Shown: positions 14,906 to 23,519 of the stretch, one piece after another
Layout: every line of letters starts with the position of its first letter
Numbering within the stretch: the stretch's first letter is position 1
NCBI RefSeq assembly: GCF_900770955.1
Contig: NZ_CAAGLX010000011.1
Coordinates: 62,001-126,000 of the forward strand
DNA from: an uncultured Phascolarctobacterium sp.
GTDB lineage: Bacteria; Bacillota; Negativicutes; Acidaminococcales; Acidaminococcaceae
Direction of reading: 5' to 3'
DNA: 64,000 bases
Program-made: the position numbers and the translations under genes
Notes under the pieces: model-generated
What the model saw: the letters and a program-made list of their open reading frames with translations, nothing else
What the model was told of the DNA's origin: nothing
Databases searched by the model: none

Positions 14906-16579
14906 ATGGAGTTCAAAAAAGTTACCCGTGAGTGGGACACTCTGAAAAAGGACGCAATGGAGCGCGCAAAAAATGCTGCTCCGCTGGTCAAGGAAGGGAA
15001 AATCGTTGATGCTAAAGATACAGTTGCCCTGTTGGAAGCTGTAATCAAACCTTATGATAAGGTTAACATTGAAGGCAACAACCAAAAGCAAGCTGACTTC
15101 CTGGCAAAATGCCTGTGTCAAGTTGATCCCGCTAAGATTCATGATCTGCACATGGTTCAATCCGTGTTGACTCTTCCTGAACATCTGGATGTATTCGAAA
15201 AAGGTATTGCTAAAAAGCTGGATATGTCTTTCTCCGGCCCGCAGGCTGGCCGTATTGCCCAATTCCTGCAGGAAGGCAAATTGGAGTTAGGTGCTATTCA
15301 TACTTATCTGGAATTATATGGCCGTTATTTCCTGGACTTGACCCCGCGTGTTGCTCTTGTTGCAGCTACTATGGCTGATAGAGAAGGCAATCTGTTCACC
15401 GGCTTCAGCACCGAGGATACTCCGGCAATCGTTGAAGCAACTAAATTCCGCCAAGGCATTGTAATTGCTCAGGTTAACCAAATCGTTGACAAGCTGCCCC
15501 GCGTTGATATTCCGGCTGACTGGGTTGATTATGTAATCCAATCTCCGAAACCTTTCTATATTGAGCCTCTGTTCACCCGTGACCCGGCACTGATTACCGA
15601 TGCACAGGTACTCAAAGGCATGATGGCAATTAAAGGTATTTATGGTGAATACCAGGTTGAATCCATGAACCATGGTATCGGCTTTGATACCGCTGCTATC
15701 GAACTCTTGCTGCCGACCTATGGCGAAGAGCTTGGCCTGAAGGGCAAGATCTGCAAGAACTTCATCCTGAATCCGCATCCGACTCTGATTCCTGCAATCG
15801 AAACCGGTTGGGTAGAATCTGTTCACTGCTTCGGCGGCGAGCTGGGCATGGAAGATTATGTAGCTGCCCGTAGCGATATCTTCTTCGTTGGTCCGGATGG
15901 TTCCATGCGTTCCAACCGCGCCTTCTCTCAAACTGCCGGCCACTATGCAATTGATATGTTCATCGGCGGTACTCTGCAGATTGACCCGTATGGCAACAGC
16001 TCCACTGCAACAGCTAACCGTGTTGCCGGCTTTGGCGGCGCACCGAACATGGGCTGCGACCCGAAAGGCCGTCGTCATTCCTCCGGCGCATGGCTCAAAT
16101 GCGGCGAAGAATACGCACTCAACAAAGAGCTGTGGGGACCTGTTCGTCGCGGTAAACGCCTTGTTGTACAGCTGGCAGAAACCTTCCGTGAAAAACTGGC
16201 TCCTGGCTTCGTAGAAGAGCTGGATGCTTTCAAGCTGGCTAAAAACGCTAACCTGTCTATTGAACCTGTTATGATTTACGGCGACGACCTGACTCATATC
16301 ATTACTGAAGAAGGTATCGCATACCTGCCGAAGTGCCGCAACATGGAAGAGCGTACTGCTGCTATCCGTGGTATTGCAGGCTTCACCGAAGTTGGCATGA
16401 AAGCAGACCCGAAAGAAACCAAACGTCTGCGTGAGCTGGGTATTATCAAGACTCCGCAAGATCTGGGTATCGATATGAGCAGAGCTAACCGCTCCATGCT
16501 GGCAGCTAAGAACGTACATGATCTGGTTGAATGGTCCGGTGGCTTGTACAATCCGCCTGCTAAATTCAGAAACTGGTAA
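14906..16579 (+). CDS. madA: Malonate decarboxylase alpha subunit (ACP transferase), MadA
   Basis: MadA exchanges malonate for acetate on the acyl carrier protein, giving malonyl-S-ACP. The 557-residue protein has MdcA/MadA length. Conserved segments include FSGPQAGRIAQFL, LNPHPTLIPAIETGW, GGTLQIDPYGNSSTATANRVAGFGGAPNMGCDP (read in parts) and the family C-terminus SGGLYNPPAKFRNW. The frame is open from 14870, but the ATG at 14906 has AAAGGAGA at the right distance. Codon choice is strongly biased, as in highly expressed genes. It is the first gene after the HutP-type leader terminator and is followed after 15 bases by madE. Confidence 0.96.
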   Translation: MEFKKVTREWDTLKKDAMERAKNAAPLVKEGKIVDAKDTVALLEAVIKPYDKVNIEGNNQKQADFLAKCLCQVDPAKIHDLHMVQSVLTLPEHLDVFEKGIAKKLDMSFSGPQAGRIAQFLQEGKLELGAIHTYLELYGRYFLDLTPRVALVAATMADREGNLFTGFSTEDTPAIVEATKFRQGIVIAQVNQIVDKLPRVDIPADWVDYVIQSPKPFYIEPLFTRDPALITDAQVLKGMMAIKGIYGEYQVESMNHGIGFDTAAIELLLPTYGEELGLKGKICKNFILNPHPTLIPAIETGWVESVHCFGGELGMEDYVAARSDIFFVGPDGSMRSNRAFSQTAGHYAIDMFIGGTLQIDPYGNSSTATANRVAGFGGAPNMGCDPKGRRHSSGAWLKCGEEYALNKELWGPVRRGKRLVVQLAETFREKLAPGFVEELDAFKLAKNANLSIEPVMIYGDDLTHIITEEGIAYLPKCRNMEERTAAIRGIAGFTEVGMKADPKETKRLRELGIIKTPQDLGIDMSRANRSMLAAKNVHDLVEWSGGLYNPPAKFRNW

Positions 16580-16594
16580 TAGGAGGAGCTTAAA

Positions 16595-16921
16595 ATGGCA
16601 TTACAAAATCTGGAATTTGAGTTTGAATCTGAAAATACCCAAACCATTAACCCGGAATGGTCCCATATGGGCGTAACCGGCTCTGGTGACCTGGAAGTTA
16701 TGTTTACCAAAAAAGACCTCGGCGGCAAAGTTCAGGCTAAAGTTTGCACTCCTGTAGTTGGCTTTGATGCTGTTTGGGAAAAAATGCTGGGTAAATTCGT
16801 TAACGATACCGGCGTAGGCAACATCGTTATTGAAATCAACGACGATAATGCTACTCCTATCGTAGTATACATGAGATTGCGCCAGGCTCTGGCAGAAGCA
16901 ACCGCAAAGGAGGCTGAATAA
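16595..16921 (+). CDS. madE: Malonate decarboxylase acyl carrier protein, MadE
   Basis: MadE carries the acetyl or malonyl thioester on a 2'-(5''-phosphoribosyl)-3'-dephospho-CoA group. The 108-residue protein is of the MdcC/MadE type. The attachment Ser is expected in GVTGSGDLEVMF (S30), which matches the GSGDLEV signature. The C-terminal half, with VGNIVIEINDDNATP and the RLRQALAEA helix, is also typical. A strong AGGAGG precedes the ATG, and the stop is followed after one base by the madC start. The prosthetic group would be made and attached by the products of 22491-23441 and 19902-20612. Confidence 0.95.
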   Translation: MALQNLEFEFESENTQTINPEWSHMGVTGSGDLEVMFTKKDLGGKVQAKVCTPVVGFDAVWEKMLGKFVNDTGVGNIVIEINDDNATPIVVYMRLRQALAEATAKEAE

Positions 16922-16922
16922 G

Positions 16923-17882
16923 ATGAAAAACTGGAATGAATTGGAAAAAAGCAGCTTCTTTGATGCTAATGCCCGTGAACGTGCTGTAGGCCTGTGCGAT
17001 AAAGGCACCTTTACCGAACTGCTCGGACCTCAAGATCGTTTTGAAAGTCCGCATCTGCCGGTACTCGGTACTGCAGTAGAGTTTGATGACGGCACCGTAA
17101 CCGGTGTTGGCCTTATTGGCAAGCATCCTGTATTCGTAGTTTCTATGGAAGGCAAATTCATCGGCGGTGCTATCGGCGAAGTTAACGGTGCGAAAATGGT
17201 TAACACCCTGCGCCTGGCTTTGAAAGCAGCTAAAGACATCAAAGCTGCTCATGCTGATGACTATGATGCTCGTCGTCCTCTGGTTGCTATTTCCTTTGAA
17301 ACCGGCGGTGTTCGTCTGCATGAAGCAAATGCCGGCCTGCTGGCTCATGCTGAGGTTATGGACGCAATCCAGGATTGCCGCCGCATTCTGCCGATTGTTG
17401 CAGTTGTAGGCTCCAAGGTTGGCTGCTTCGGCGGTATGGGCTTCGTAGCTGCTGCTACCGACGTTATCGTTATGAACGAAGAAGGCCGTATCGGTCTGAC
17501 CGGTCCTGAAGTAATTGAGCAGGAAATGGGCAAGGACGAATTCGACGCTTCCAACAAAGCTCTGGTATATCGTACTACCGGTGCTAAGCATAAATACATC
17601 ATCGGCGACTGCAACTATCTGGTTGAAGACACCGTTGGCGATTTCAAAGCTGCTCTGGCTGAGGTTGCTGACCTGTCCATGGAAGCTATTGAAAAAATGC
17701 GCCGCATCGGCTCTCTGGAGCTGGTTCAGGAACAACAAGGTCTGGTTAAGCTGGTAGCTGAAATGCAGCCTAAGGATTCCATGGACCTGTGGAAATACTA
17801 TGGTAACGAAAACCCTGCTGAACTTCCGGAAATGACTACCGAAGAATTCCTGAAAGTTGCTAAACGCAGACCGCGTGCATAA
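16923..17882 (+). CDS. madC: Malonate decarboxylase carboxyltransferase beta subunit, MadC
   Basis: Together with MadD this crotonase-fold protein moves the carboxyl group from malonyl-ACP to biotin on MadF, releasing acetyl-ACP. The 319-residue protein is of the MdcD/MadC type. It shows the early acyl-binding block GTAVEFDDGTVTG, the segment SFETGGVRLHEANAGL and the glycine-rich oxyanion region GSKVGCFGGMGFVAAATD, then EEGRIGLTGPEVIEQEMG. AAAGGAGG ahead of the ATG overlaps the end of madE. The 19-base gap to madD contains another strong ribosome site. Confidence 0.95.
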   Translation: MKNWNELEKSSFFDANARERAVGLCDKGTFTELLGPQDRFESPHLPVLGTAVEFDDGTVTGVGLIGKHPVFVVSMEGKFIGGAIGEVNGAKMVNTLRLALKAAKDIKAAHADDYDARRPLVAISFETGGVRLHEANAGLLAHAEVMDAIQDCRRILPIVAVVGSKVGCFGGMGFVAAATDVIVMNEEGRIGLTGPEVIEQEMGKDEFDASNKALVYRTTGAKHKYIIGDCNYLVEDTVGDFKAALAEVADLSMEAIEKMRRIGSLELVQEQQGLVKLVAEMQPKDSMDLWKYYGNENPAELPEMTTEEFLKVAKRRPRA

Positions 17883-17901
17883 GAGAAGGAGGTAAAGAAA
17901 C

Positions 17902-18792
17902 ATGGATGAAATGGAAAACACTATGATTGGCCGTGGCCGTGACGCAATTGAAATGATTGTTGACGCAGGCTCCTTCGATGAAAACAAAATCGGCACTGCT
18001 GAGTTCGACCCTGACTATGGCCCGGGCGCTGTAGTTGGTACCGCTAAGCTGAAAGATGAAACTGTAACTGTAATCGCAAACGATGCATATGCTTTCAATG
18101 ACCGCTTCCCGGTTGTATTTGGCGGCGTAATCGGTCTGGAAGAAGGCTATAAGATGGCTACCGCAGTATACCGTACTATGGAAGCTGATAAAGATAAACC
18201 GGAAGCTGAAAAACGCCCGATCGTTCTGATCGTAGACACCCCGGGCAACGGCCCTGGCAAAATGGAAGAAATTGCCGGCATGAACAAATCTACCGGCGGT
18301 TATCAGCTGGCATTGGCTGAAGCACGCAAATCCGGTCATCCTATCGTAGCAATGGTAATCGGCCGTGCAATCTCCGGCGCATTCCTGTGCCATGGCCTGC
18401 AGGCTGACGAAATCCTGGCTCTTTCTCCGGAATTCGGCACTATGATTCACGTAATGCCTCTGACCTCTATCTCCCGTATCACTAAGATGGATATTGAGCG
18501 TCTGGAAGAGCTGGCTAAGGTTAACCCGGTATTCGCACCTGGCGTTAACTTCTTCTACAACCTGGGTGGCGTAAAAGAAATCGTCAACAAGGTTGAAGAC
18601 ATGCGTGACGTTGTTGCAAAGCATGTTAAAGAAGTACAGGAGCTTAAAGCTGCCGGCAAATATGAGCAGCTCGGTCCTTGGGGCCGTGGCCTGGACGGCA
18701 ACGAGCGCGGTGGCCGTGTAAATCGTCTGAAAGCTATGGCTAAAATGAACGAAGAGTTCGCTGCTGTTGCTGATAAATATATCAACGCATAA
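17902..18792 (+). CDS. madD: Malonate decarboxylase carboxyltransferase gamma subunit, MadD
   Basis: MadD is the partner of MadC in the carboxyltransferase. The 296-residue protein is related to the C-terminal half of acetyl-CoA carboxylase carboxyltransferase and to MdcE. Visible features are GRGRDAIEMIVDAGSF near the start, the segment VLIVDTPGNGPGKMEE, the oxyanion block GRAISGAFLCHGLQADE and ALSPEFGTMIHVMPL. An AGAAGGAGG site precedes the start. Like madA, madE and madC, it has the strongly biased codon choice of abundant proteins. Confidence 0.94.
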   Translation: MDEMENTMIGRGRDAIEMIVDAGSFDENKIGTAEFDPDYGPGAVVGTAKLKDETVTVIANDAYAFNDRFPVVFGGVIGLEEGYKMATAVYRTMEADKDKPEAEKRPIVLIVDTPGNGPGKMEEIAGMNKSTGGYQLALAEARKSGHPIVAMVIGRAISGAFLCHGLQADEILALSPEFGTMIHVMPLTSISRITKMDIERLEELAKVNPVFAPGVNFFYNLGGVKEIVNKVEDMRDVVAKHVKEVQELKAAGKYEQLGPWGRGLDGNERGGRVNRLKAMAKMNEEFAAVADKYINA

Positions 18793-18816
18793 TTATAGGT
18801 AGAAAGAAGGGGTAGT

Positions 18817-19920
18817 ATGAAAGGAATTCTGGCTGAAATAGCATCGATGGTTAAGGACTTTGGTTCTGCGCCTACATTTGCAGAGATGCCGCGCAAGACA
18901 TTAGCTGACAAAGGCATTGCGGGACCGACCGCCGCCCATACGATAGAAGAGGTTCATACTCCCCTTAACCTTGCTTATCTTACTTTTACTACAGGTTCAT
19001 CTGCTTTTCAAAATATTGTCGGCATTACTTTTGCTGAACTGCCTGCACGCGTGAAGGCTTCCTTTACGGTTCTGGAGCGGGCAGGTCTTAAAGCAGGGGA
19101 TAAGGTTCTTGTTACTTATCCTCCTCTGGTAAATGTTTTCAGTGGTGAAGCCTTTAAGAAATATGGCCTGCAATGGGAATTTTTGGTGCGGTCCAGCAGA
19201 GATGCTTTTTTGGCAGCACTTTATGAATTCCAGCCGAAGGCTGTTGTAGGTGAATCTTCTTTTATCAGAGCTTCTCTGGAAGATGCTAAGCATATGGGTG
19301 TTGCAGATGAGCTGCCCAAAGATATTGTTTTGCTTACTGCTGGTACGCCTTTGGATTTGGAACTGTTGCCGATAGCGCAGGAGGTTCTGAATGCGGAGGT
19401 CCATGACTTGTATGGCTGCCAGGAATTTGGCTGGCTGTGCATGGACGGAGTGCCGGTGCGTGATGATATAGAGCTTGTAAAGCTGCCTGATAACGGCGGG
19501 CAGGATATGTACGAACTGGTCGTAGGCGGGTTGCCTATGGGTGACAGCTTCCCGGTTTCCGAAAGCGGTCACGTATGTAACAGTAATGGTAAGGTAATTA
19601 CCTATCGACGTGAACGTACTTATCCTGAATATGAAGTGATTGTAAAAGCTACAACACTTACTTCTACTGTTACCTTAGGCCGTGTAGCAAGATCGATACT
19701 GCGTATTAAGGGCCGTGTAGTCAAGATTAGTCCGGATGTAGTTACAGGTGCCGAGCACACTGTACTGGAACTGATACCTGATTACATTACAGCCGGCAAG
19801 CAGCAAGGTATTATAATCGAAGGACCTGCAAAGACCAGATTCTTTGATGATTTGGTACAGGCACAGCTCGATTATCAACAGAAAGCGAAGGCGGACCCGA
19901 CATGGACAAAACGCAATTAA
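18817..19920 (+). CDS. madH: Acetate:ACP ligase (deacetyl-ACP synthetase), MadH-like
   Basis: MadH recharges free thiol acyl carrier protein with acetate and ATP so that the malonate cycle can start. The 367-residue protein belongs to the phenylacetate-CoA ligase-like adenylating family: a Thr/Ser/Gly-rich phosphate loop LTFTTGSSAFQN (about residues 53-64), LLTAGTPLD, and the aromatic LYGCQEFGW block near residue 200, followed by a small C-terminal domain with GRVARSILRIKGRVVKI. It is shorter than PaaK (about 430), as expected for MadH. Its last 19 bases overlap the next gene. The assignment rests on fold plus operon context. Confidence 0.85.
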   Translation: MKGILAEIASMVKDFGSAPTFAEMPRKTLADKGIAGPTAAHTIEEVHTPLNLAYLTFTTGSSAFQNIVGITFAELPARVKASFTVLERAGLKAGDKVLVTYPPLVNVFSGEAFKKYGLQWEFLVRSSRDAFLAALYEFQPKAVVGESSFIRASLEDAKHMGVADELPKDIVLLTAGTPLDLELLPIAQEVLNAEVHDLYGCQEFGWLCMDGVPVRDDIELVKLPDNGGQDMYELVVGGLPMGDSFPVSESGHVCNSNGKVITYRRERTYPEYEVIVKATTLTSTVTLGRVARSILRIKGRVVKISPDVVTGAEHTVLELIPDYITAGKQQGIIIEGPAKTRFFDDLVQAQLDYQQKAKADPTWTKRN

Positions 19921-20612
19921 AAAGACATAATCTGGTATTTATATCGAAGCAGGGAAAAGACAAAATTTGGAGCGATATTTCCTCGCGCTATGATGGCGAA
20001 AGTAAGAACCTTGCAGAAGAGGTTTTACAGGGAAGCGTGGATGTACCCGGTTTTGTGCGTCGTAACGATGCGGGAAATACAGAGGGAATTGCCATTGGCT
20101 TTGTCCATCATAAACGTATAGACGGAAACCGTATCCGCATAGGTGCTTTTACTGCTGCTGATGATATAGTAACGATTATGACACCTTATGAGGTCCTGAC
20201 ACGCAGGGCGTTTGCCTTTACAACGCGCAACCGTTGCATGCAGATAGTGCGCCAGCTATATGAATTGGCTGACGTATTCGACCTGCAGATTGGCGTACTT
20301 GGTTCTGCTGCCCTGGAGCTGATAACAGGACTGCCGTATACAGATGAAAACTCAGATATCGATTTAATAGTCAAACCGGCCGGCTATAACCGTCTGCTGC
20401 AGTTTTACCGTGCAGCGCAGGCCTGCTGTGATGACATTAATATGGATTTTGAGCTTGATCTGCCCAACGGCTATGGTGTCAAGCTTGCTGAAATGTTTAT
20501 GGAAACCCAGACTGTACTTGGTAAAAGTTTAGAAGATGTTTCCTTGCTTAACCGTAAGGATATCATGCAATATTTGAAATCTGAAAGTCTTTGCAGCTGT
20601 CAGGCTGAGTAA
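19902..20612 (+). CDS. mdcG: Phosphoribosyl-dephospho-CoA transferase (MdcG/MadK-like holo-ACP synthase)
   Basis: It transfers the prosthetic group from triphosphoribosyl-dephospho-CoA to the Ser of MadE. The 236-residue protein has an MdcG N-terminal region and a C-terminal nucleotidyltransferase core with GSAALELITGLPY and the metal-binding acidic motif NSDIDLIV. A further acidic stretch, MDFELDLPNGYGVKLAE, follows as in MdcG. The start lies inside the end of madH, so translation is coupled; no strong ribosome site is seen. The amino acid pattern, not just position, supports the call. Confidence 0.9.
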   Translation: MDKTQLKRHNLVFISKQGKDKIWSDISSRYDGESKNLAEEVLQGSVDVPGFVRRNDAGNTEGIAIGFVHHKRIDGNRIRIGAFTAADDIVTIMTPYEVLTRRAFAFTTRNRCMQIVRQLYELADVFDLQIGVLGSAALELITGLPYTDENSDIDLIVKPAGYNRLLQFYRAAQACCDDINMDFELDLPNGYGVKLAEMFMETQTVLGKSLEDVSLLNRKDIMQYLKSESLCSCQAE

Positions 20613-20643
20613 GACTGAAATAAGCTTTTTAATAAAGTTACAA

Positions 20644-20668
20644 TGGGGAAACTGATTCCCCAATTTTT
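20644..20668 (+). terminator. Hairpin before first madF (weak terminator or processing site)
   Basis: TGGGGAA and TTCCCCA pair around a short loop and are followed by ATTTTT. It sits inside the operon 25 bases ahead of the first biotin carrier gene, so it is more likely a partial terminator or an mRNA end stabiliser than a full stop. Confidence 0.5.
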
Positions 20669-20692
20669 AAAGATTAAAGGAGTAAGAAAATC

Positions 20693-20902
20693 ATGGAAAT
20701 TAAATCTCGCGTACCTGGTAAAATCGTTCGTTTTGAAAAACAAGTTGGTGACACCGTTGCAGTTCGTGACGTACTGATCGTTATGGAAGCAATGAAAATG
20801 AAACAACTGGTACCTTCTCCGGTAGCAGGCGTAGTAAAAGAGTACAAAGTACAACCCGGTGACCGTGTAAGCGCTGGTCAGGTTGTTGCTATCGTAGAAT
20901 AA
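20693..20902 (+). CDS. madF: Biotin carrier protein MadF, copy 1
   Basis: This 69-residue protein is a minimal biotinyl domain: two half-barrel repeats with the biotin-accepting Lys in EAMKMKQL (K35) and the PSPVAGVVKEYKVQPGD turn of the second half. MadF shuttles the carboxyl group from MadCD to MadB. There is no Ala/Pro linker or anchoring extension, unlike gamma subunits of other sodium-pumping decarboxylases. AAAGGAG precedes the ATG. A second gene encoding exactly the same protein follows 93 bases later. Confidence 0.95.
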   Translation: MEIKSRVPGKIVRFEKQVGDTVAVRDVLIVMEAMKMKQLVPSPVAGVVKEYKVQPGDRVSAGQVVAIVE

Positions 20903-20924
20903 TTCTACTATACAGACAATCGTG

Positions 20925-20951
20925 CAGAAGGCCGCATCTGCGCCCTTCTCC
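20925..20951 (+). other. Intercistronic hairpin between the two madF copies
   Basis: AGAAGG-CGCA pairs with TGCG-CCTTCT around a two-base loop. Only a short broken T-stretch follows, so it is more likely an mRNA stability or processing hairpin than a terminator. Confidence 0.5.
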
Positions 20952-20995
20952 GCAATTTTGCATAAAATAATTTACAATAAAAGGAGTAAAAAATC

Positions 20996-21205
20996 ATGGA
21001 AATTAAATCTCGCGTACCTGGTAAAATCGTTCGTTTTGAAAAACAAGTTGGTGACACTGTTGCAGTTCGTGACGTACTGATCGTTATGGAAGCAATGAAA
21101 ATGAAACAACTGGTACCTTCTCCGGTAGCAGGCGTAGTAAAAGAGTACAAAGTACAACCCGGCGACCGCGTAAGTGCTGGTCAAGTTGTTGCTATCGTTG
21201 AATAA
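20996..21205 (+). CDS. madF: Biotin carrier protein MadF, copy 2
   Basis: The protein is identical in all 69 residues to the copy at 20693-20902, including the biotin Lys in EAMKMK, while six codons differ silently. It has its own AAAGGAG ribosome site. Its function should be the same; the second copy would raise the amount of carrier relative to the large subunits. Silent differences argue for an old duplication kept by selection or homogenised by conversion, and against an assembly artefact. Confidence 0.95.
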   Translation: MEIKSRVPGKIVRFEKQVGDTVAVRDVLIVMEAMKMKQLVPSPVAGVVKEYKVQPGDRVSAGQVVAIVE

Positions 21206-21233
21206 TTTTTAACGATTTAACCCTTAGTTGTTT

Positions 21234-21261
21234 CGTCGCCCTCGTCCGTTTGAGGGCGGCG
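21234..21261 (+). other. Intercistronic hairpin after second madF
   Basis: CGTCGCCCTC and GAGGGCGGCG form a GC-rich stem without a following T-run, 34 bases ahead of madL. It may protect the upstream madF message from 3' decay. Confidence 0.5.
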
Positions 21262-21295
21262 ATAATAAAAAATTGTACTATGAGGTGAAAAAATA

Positions 21296-21664
21296 ATGGC
21301 AATTTATGGTGTAGCTTTATTGGCTGCCTGCTATATTGTAGGCATTTTCCTTGGTGACGTATTCGGTGCCTTGGTTGGCGTAAAAGCTAACGTTGGCGGT
21401 GTAGGCTTCGCAATGCTGTTCTTGATCTTGTTATCCAACAAGGGCATTGATGAAGGCTGGCTTGATTCTAAGGCTCAGAGCGGTATTGCCTTCTGGTCTG
21501 CAATGTACATTCCTATCGTTGTTGCTATGAGCTCTATTCAGAACGTTGTGGCAGCTCTGAAGGGTGGCCCGCTGGCTATTGGTTCCGGTGTTGTTGGTGT
21601 TGCCGTAGCTTTCGCTTTGATTCCTATCATTGGTAAGCTTTTTGGCAAGAAAGAGGTGAAGTAA
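21296..21664 (+). CDS. madL: Malonate transporter small subunit MadL
   Basis: MadL and MadM together form the malonate:Na+ symporter known from Malonomonas rubra and Pseudomonas. The 122-residue protein has about four membrane helices, begins MAIYGVALLAACYIVGIFLGD (in parts) and carries GVKANVGGVGFAMLFLI and NKGIDEGWLDSKAQSGI, typical of MadL. GAGGTG precedes the start. The stop is one base from the madM start codon. Confidence 0.92.
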   Translation: MAIYGVALLAACYIVGIFLGDVFGALVGVKANVGGVGFAMLFLILLSNKGIDEGWLDSKAQSGIAFWSAMYIPIVVAMSSIQNVVAALKGGPLAIGSGVVGVAVAFALIPIIGKLFGKKEVK

Positions 21665-21665
21665 G

Positions 21666-22433
21666 ATGGATTTTGCTGCAATGTTTATGAAAGTATGCAC
21701 GAAGAACGGTCTCGTTTTCTCTTTCATGCTGATCGGTATCATTACTTTAATTACTTACAAGCTTTCCGGACTGACTAAAGGTAAGGTTCATGGCAGTGCT
21801 ATCGCAATCTTCGCAGGTCTGGTATTAGCATATATCGGCGGTATTACTACCGGCGGTTCCAAAGGCCTGGCTTCCGTCCCCATGTTTGCCGGTGTTGGCA
21901 TGATGGGCGGCGGCATGTTCCGTGACTTCGCTATCGTTTCTACCGCTTTCGGCGCTGACCTGCGCGAAATCAAAAAGTGCGGCGTTGTTGGCGTAGTTTC
22001 CTTGCTGATGGGCGTATTAAGCTCCTTCGTTGTTGGTGCTGTTATGGCATACTTCATGGGCTATCCTGATGTAGTTTCCATGGTAACCGTTGGCGCCGGC
22101 GTTTGCACCTTCGTTGTTGGCCCTGTGACCGGTGCTGCTCTTGGTGCTTCTTCCGACGTAATCGCGATTTCTATCGCAGCAGGCGTTGTAAAATCCGTAC
22201 TCGTTATGATGGTTACTCCGTTTGTTAAAGATTTTGTTGGTCTGAATAACCCGCAATCCGCTATGATTTATGGTGGCCTGATGGGTACTTCCTCCGGCGT
22301 TGCTGCAGGTCTGGCTGCTGTTGATGCTAAGCTGGTTCCGTATGGTGCAATGACTGCAACCTTCTATACCGGTACCGGTTGTCTGCTGTGCCCGTCTATT
22401 CTGTATTTAGCTACTAAGGCTATTATGGGTTAG
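21666..22433 (+). CDS. madM: Malonate transporter large subunit MadM
   Basis: The 255-residue polytopic partner of MadL has about seven to eight membrane segments rich in Gly and Ala. It shows the family blocks GGITTGGSKGLASVPMFAG, GGGMFRDFAIVSTAFGAD and YGGLMGTSSGVAAGLAAVD. The AAGAGGTGAAG ribosome site lies in the end of madL, so the two subunits are made together. It is followed by the prosthetic-group synthase gene after 57 bases. Confidence 0.92.
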   Translation: MDFAAMFMKVCTKNGLVFSFMLIGIITLITYKLSGLTKGKVHGSAIAIFAGLVLAYIGGITTGGSKGLASVPMFAGVGMMGGGMFRDFAIVSTAFGADLREIKKCGVVGVVSLLMGVLSSFVVGAVMAYFMGYPDVVSMVTVGAGVCTFVVGPVTGAALGASSDVIAISIAAGVVKSVLVMMVTPFVKDFVGLNNPQSAMIYGGLMGTSSGVAAGLAAVDAKLVPYGAMTATFYTGTGCLLCPSILYLATKAIMG

Positions 22434-22490
22434 GCTACAGCTTAAAAAATTTTTTCAAGGCATATGATACGGAGAAAGTAGGTAGGAATA

Positions 22491-23441
22491 ATGAGTGAGC
22501 TTAAATTTTTACTTCAGAGAGTAGACAAAGACGAAATAAAAATGGACTTAAATAATTACACCTGCAAGCTTTCTCCTTTCGATGCTGATTTGCAAAAGGT
22601 CGGCCAATATCTGACGCAGGCAATTTTGCTGGAAGTATCTACGCATCCTAAACCGGGTCTGGTAACCAGATTATCCAATGGTGCGCATAAGGATATGAGT
22701 ATCTTTACCTTTATGATGAGCTCCGCTGTTCTGAGCAAAGCGTTCAACGATTTGCAGGATATCGGACAGGCACATAGAGGAACCTTGGCAGAGCTTTTCT
22801 GCAAGCTGCGCAGCTACGGCGTTGGCGCAGAGGCAGAGCTTTTGAGAGTGACCAAGGGAGTCAATACACAGCGGGGAATTTTATTCGCCGGCGGCATAGT
22901 GAGCGCTGTGAGCGGCTATGCTATGAATATGGGGCTGAGCAGGGATGCTTTACTGCCTATGATCAAGGAAATGGCTGCAGGCTTAGTAGCCAGGGAATTG
23001 AAGAATATTGACCATGCTGCAATGACAGCAGGCGAAAAGCTATATTATAAATATGGCATTACAGGCATTCGCGGAGAGGTTGAAAATGGTTTCCCCAGTG
23101 TGGTAAACTATGGACTGCCTGCTTTGGAAGATGCCTTTGACCAAGGTGCGACGATTAATGATGCTTTAGTGCATGCATTAATATCTTTGATGACGGTTGT
23201 TGAGGACAGCAACGTTATCTGGCGCACTGATTACGATACTTTGCTGGAAGTGCAGAGAATTGCTGAAAACATTCTGAGCCTTGGTAGTGTCTTTACCGAA
23301 AAAGGCAGAATGGCGATAGCTGAGACTGAGAGGTACTTCTTGCAAAGACGTATTAGTCCGGGAGGCAGCGCAGATTTGCTTTCCGTTACTATTACTTTAT
23401 ATTTACTCGAACATAAGGAATTTCCCAATGATATATTTTAG
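22491..23441 (+). CDS. mdcB: Triphosphoribosyl-dephospho-CoA synthase (MdcB/MadG/CitG-like)
   Basis: It makes 2'-(5''-triphosphoribosyl)-3'-dephospho-CoA, the precursor of the MadE prosthetic group, from dephospho-CoA and ATP. The 316-residue all-helical protein has the CitG family marks LLEVSTHPKPGLVTR, SIFTFMMSSAVLS, NTQRGILFAGG and the C-terminal SPGGSADLLSVTITLYLL. The first 25-30 residues (to DLNNY) are an extension of low similarity; the ATG at 22491 has a GTAGGTAGGA site. A hairpin at 23521-23550 lies behind it, so the following AEC transporter may be expressed at a lower level. Confidence 0.92.
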   Translation: MSELKFLLQRVDKDEIKMDLNNYTCKLSPFDADLQKVGQYLTQAILLEVSTHPKPGLVTRLSNGAHKDMSIFTFMMSSAVLSKAFNDLQDIGQAHRGTLAELFCKLRSYGVGAEAELLRVTKGVNTQRGILFAGGIVSAVSGYAMNMGLSRDALLPMIKEMAAGLVARELKNIDHAAMTAGEKLYYKYGITGIRGEVENGFPSVVNYGLPALEDAFDQGATINDALVHALISLMTVVEDSNVIWRTDYDTLLEVQRIAENILSLGSVFTEKGRMAIAETERYFLQRRISPGGSADLLSVTITLYLLEHKEFPNDIF

Positions 23442-23519
23442 GGACATGGTATATCGGGCAATTCCTTGACATATACAAATGCATAGCACAATGATGCTAA
23501 TACTCCTCCATTTAGCATA

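Larger units (their letters stand above)
20683..21205 (+). repeat. Tandem duplication of the madF gene
   Basis: Bases 20693-20902 and 20996-21205 are direct repeats at an offset of 303 bases, differing at six positions by my reading, all synonymous. The ribosome-site region just upstream (AAAGGAGTAA) is also alike. The spacer between copies (20903-20986) is not duplicated. Confidence 0.95.

Noticed and set aside
20693..21205. Assembly artefact behind the doubled madF gene
   Set aside because: The copies differ at six silent positions and the spacer sequences are different, so this is a real duplication by sequence evidence.
12283..22433. Glutaconyl-CoA, methylmalonyl-CoA or oxaloacetate decarboxylase cluster
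   Set aside because: The membrane subunit alone fits all of these, but the acyl-carrier protein, MadA-type transferase, MadH, MdcG- and MdcB-like genes and MadLM occur only with malonate decarboxylase.
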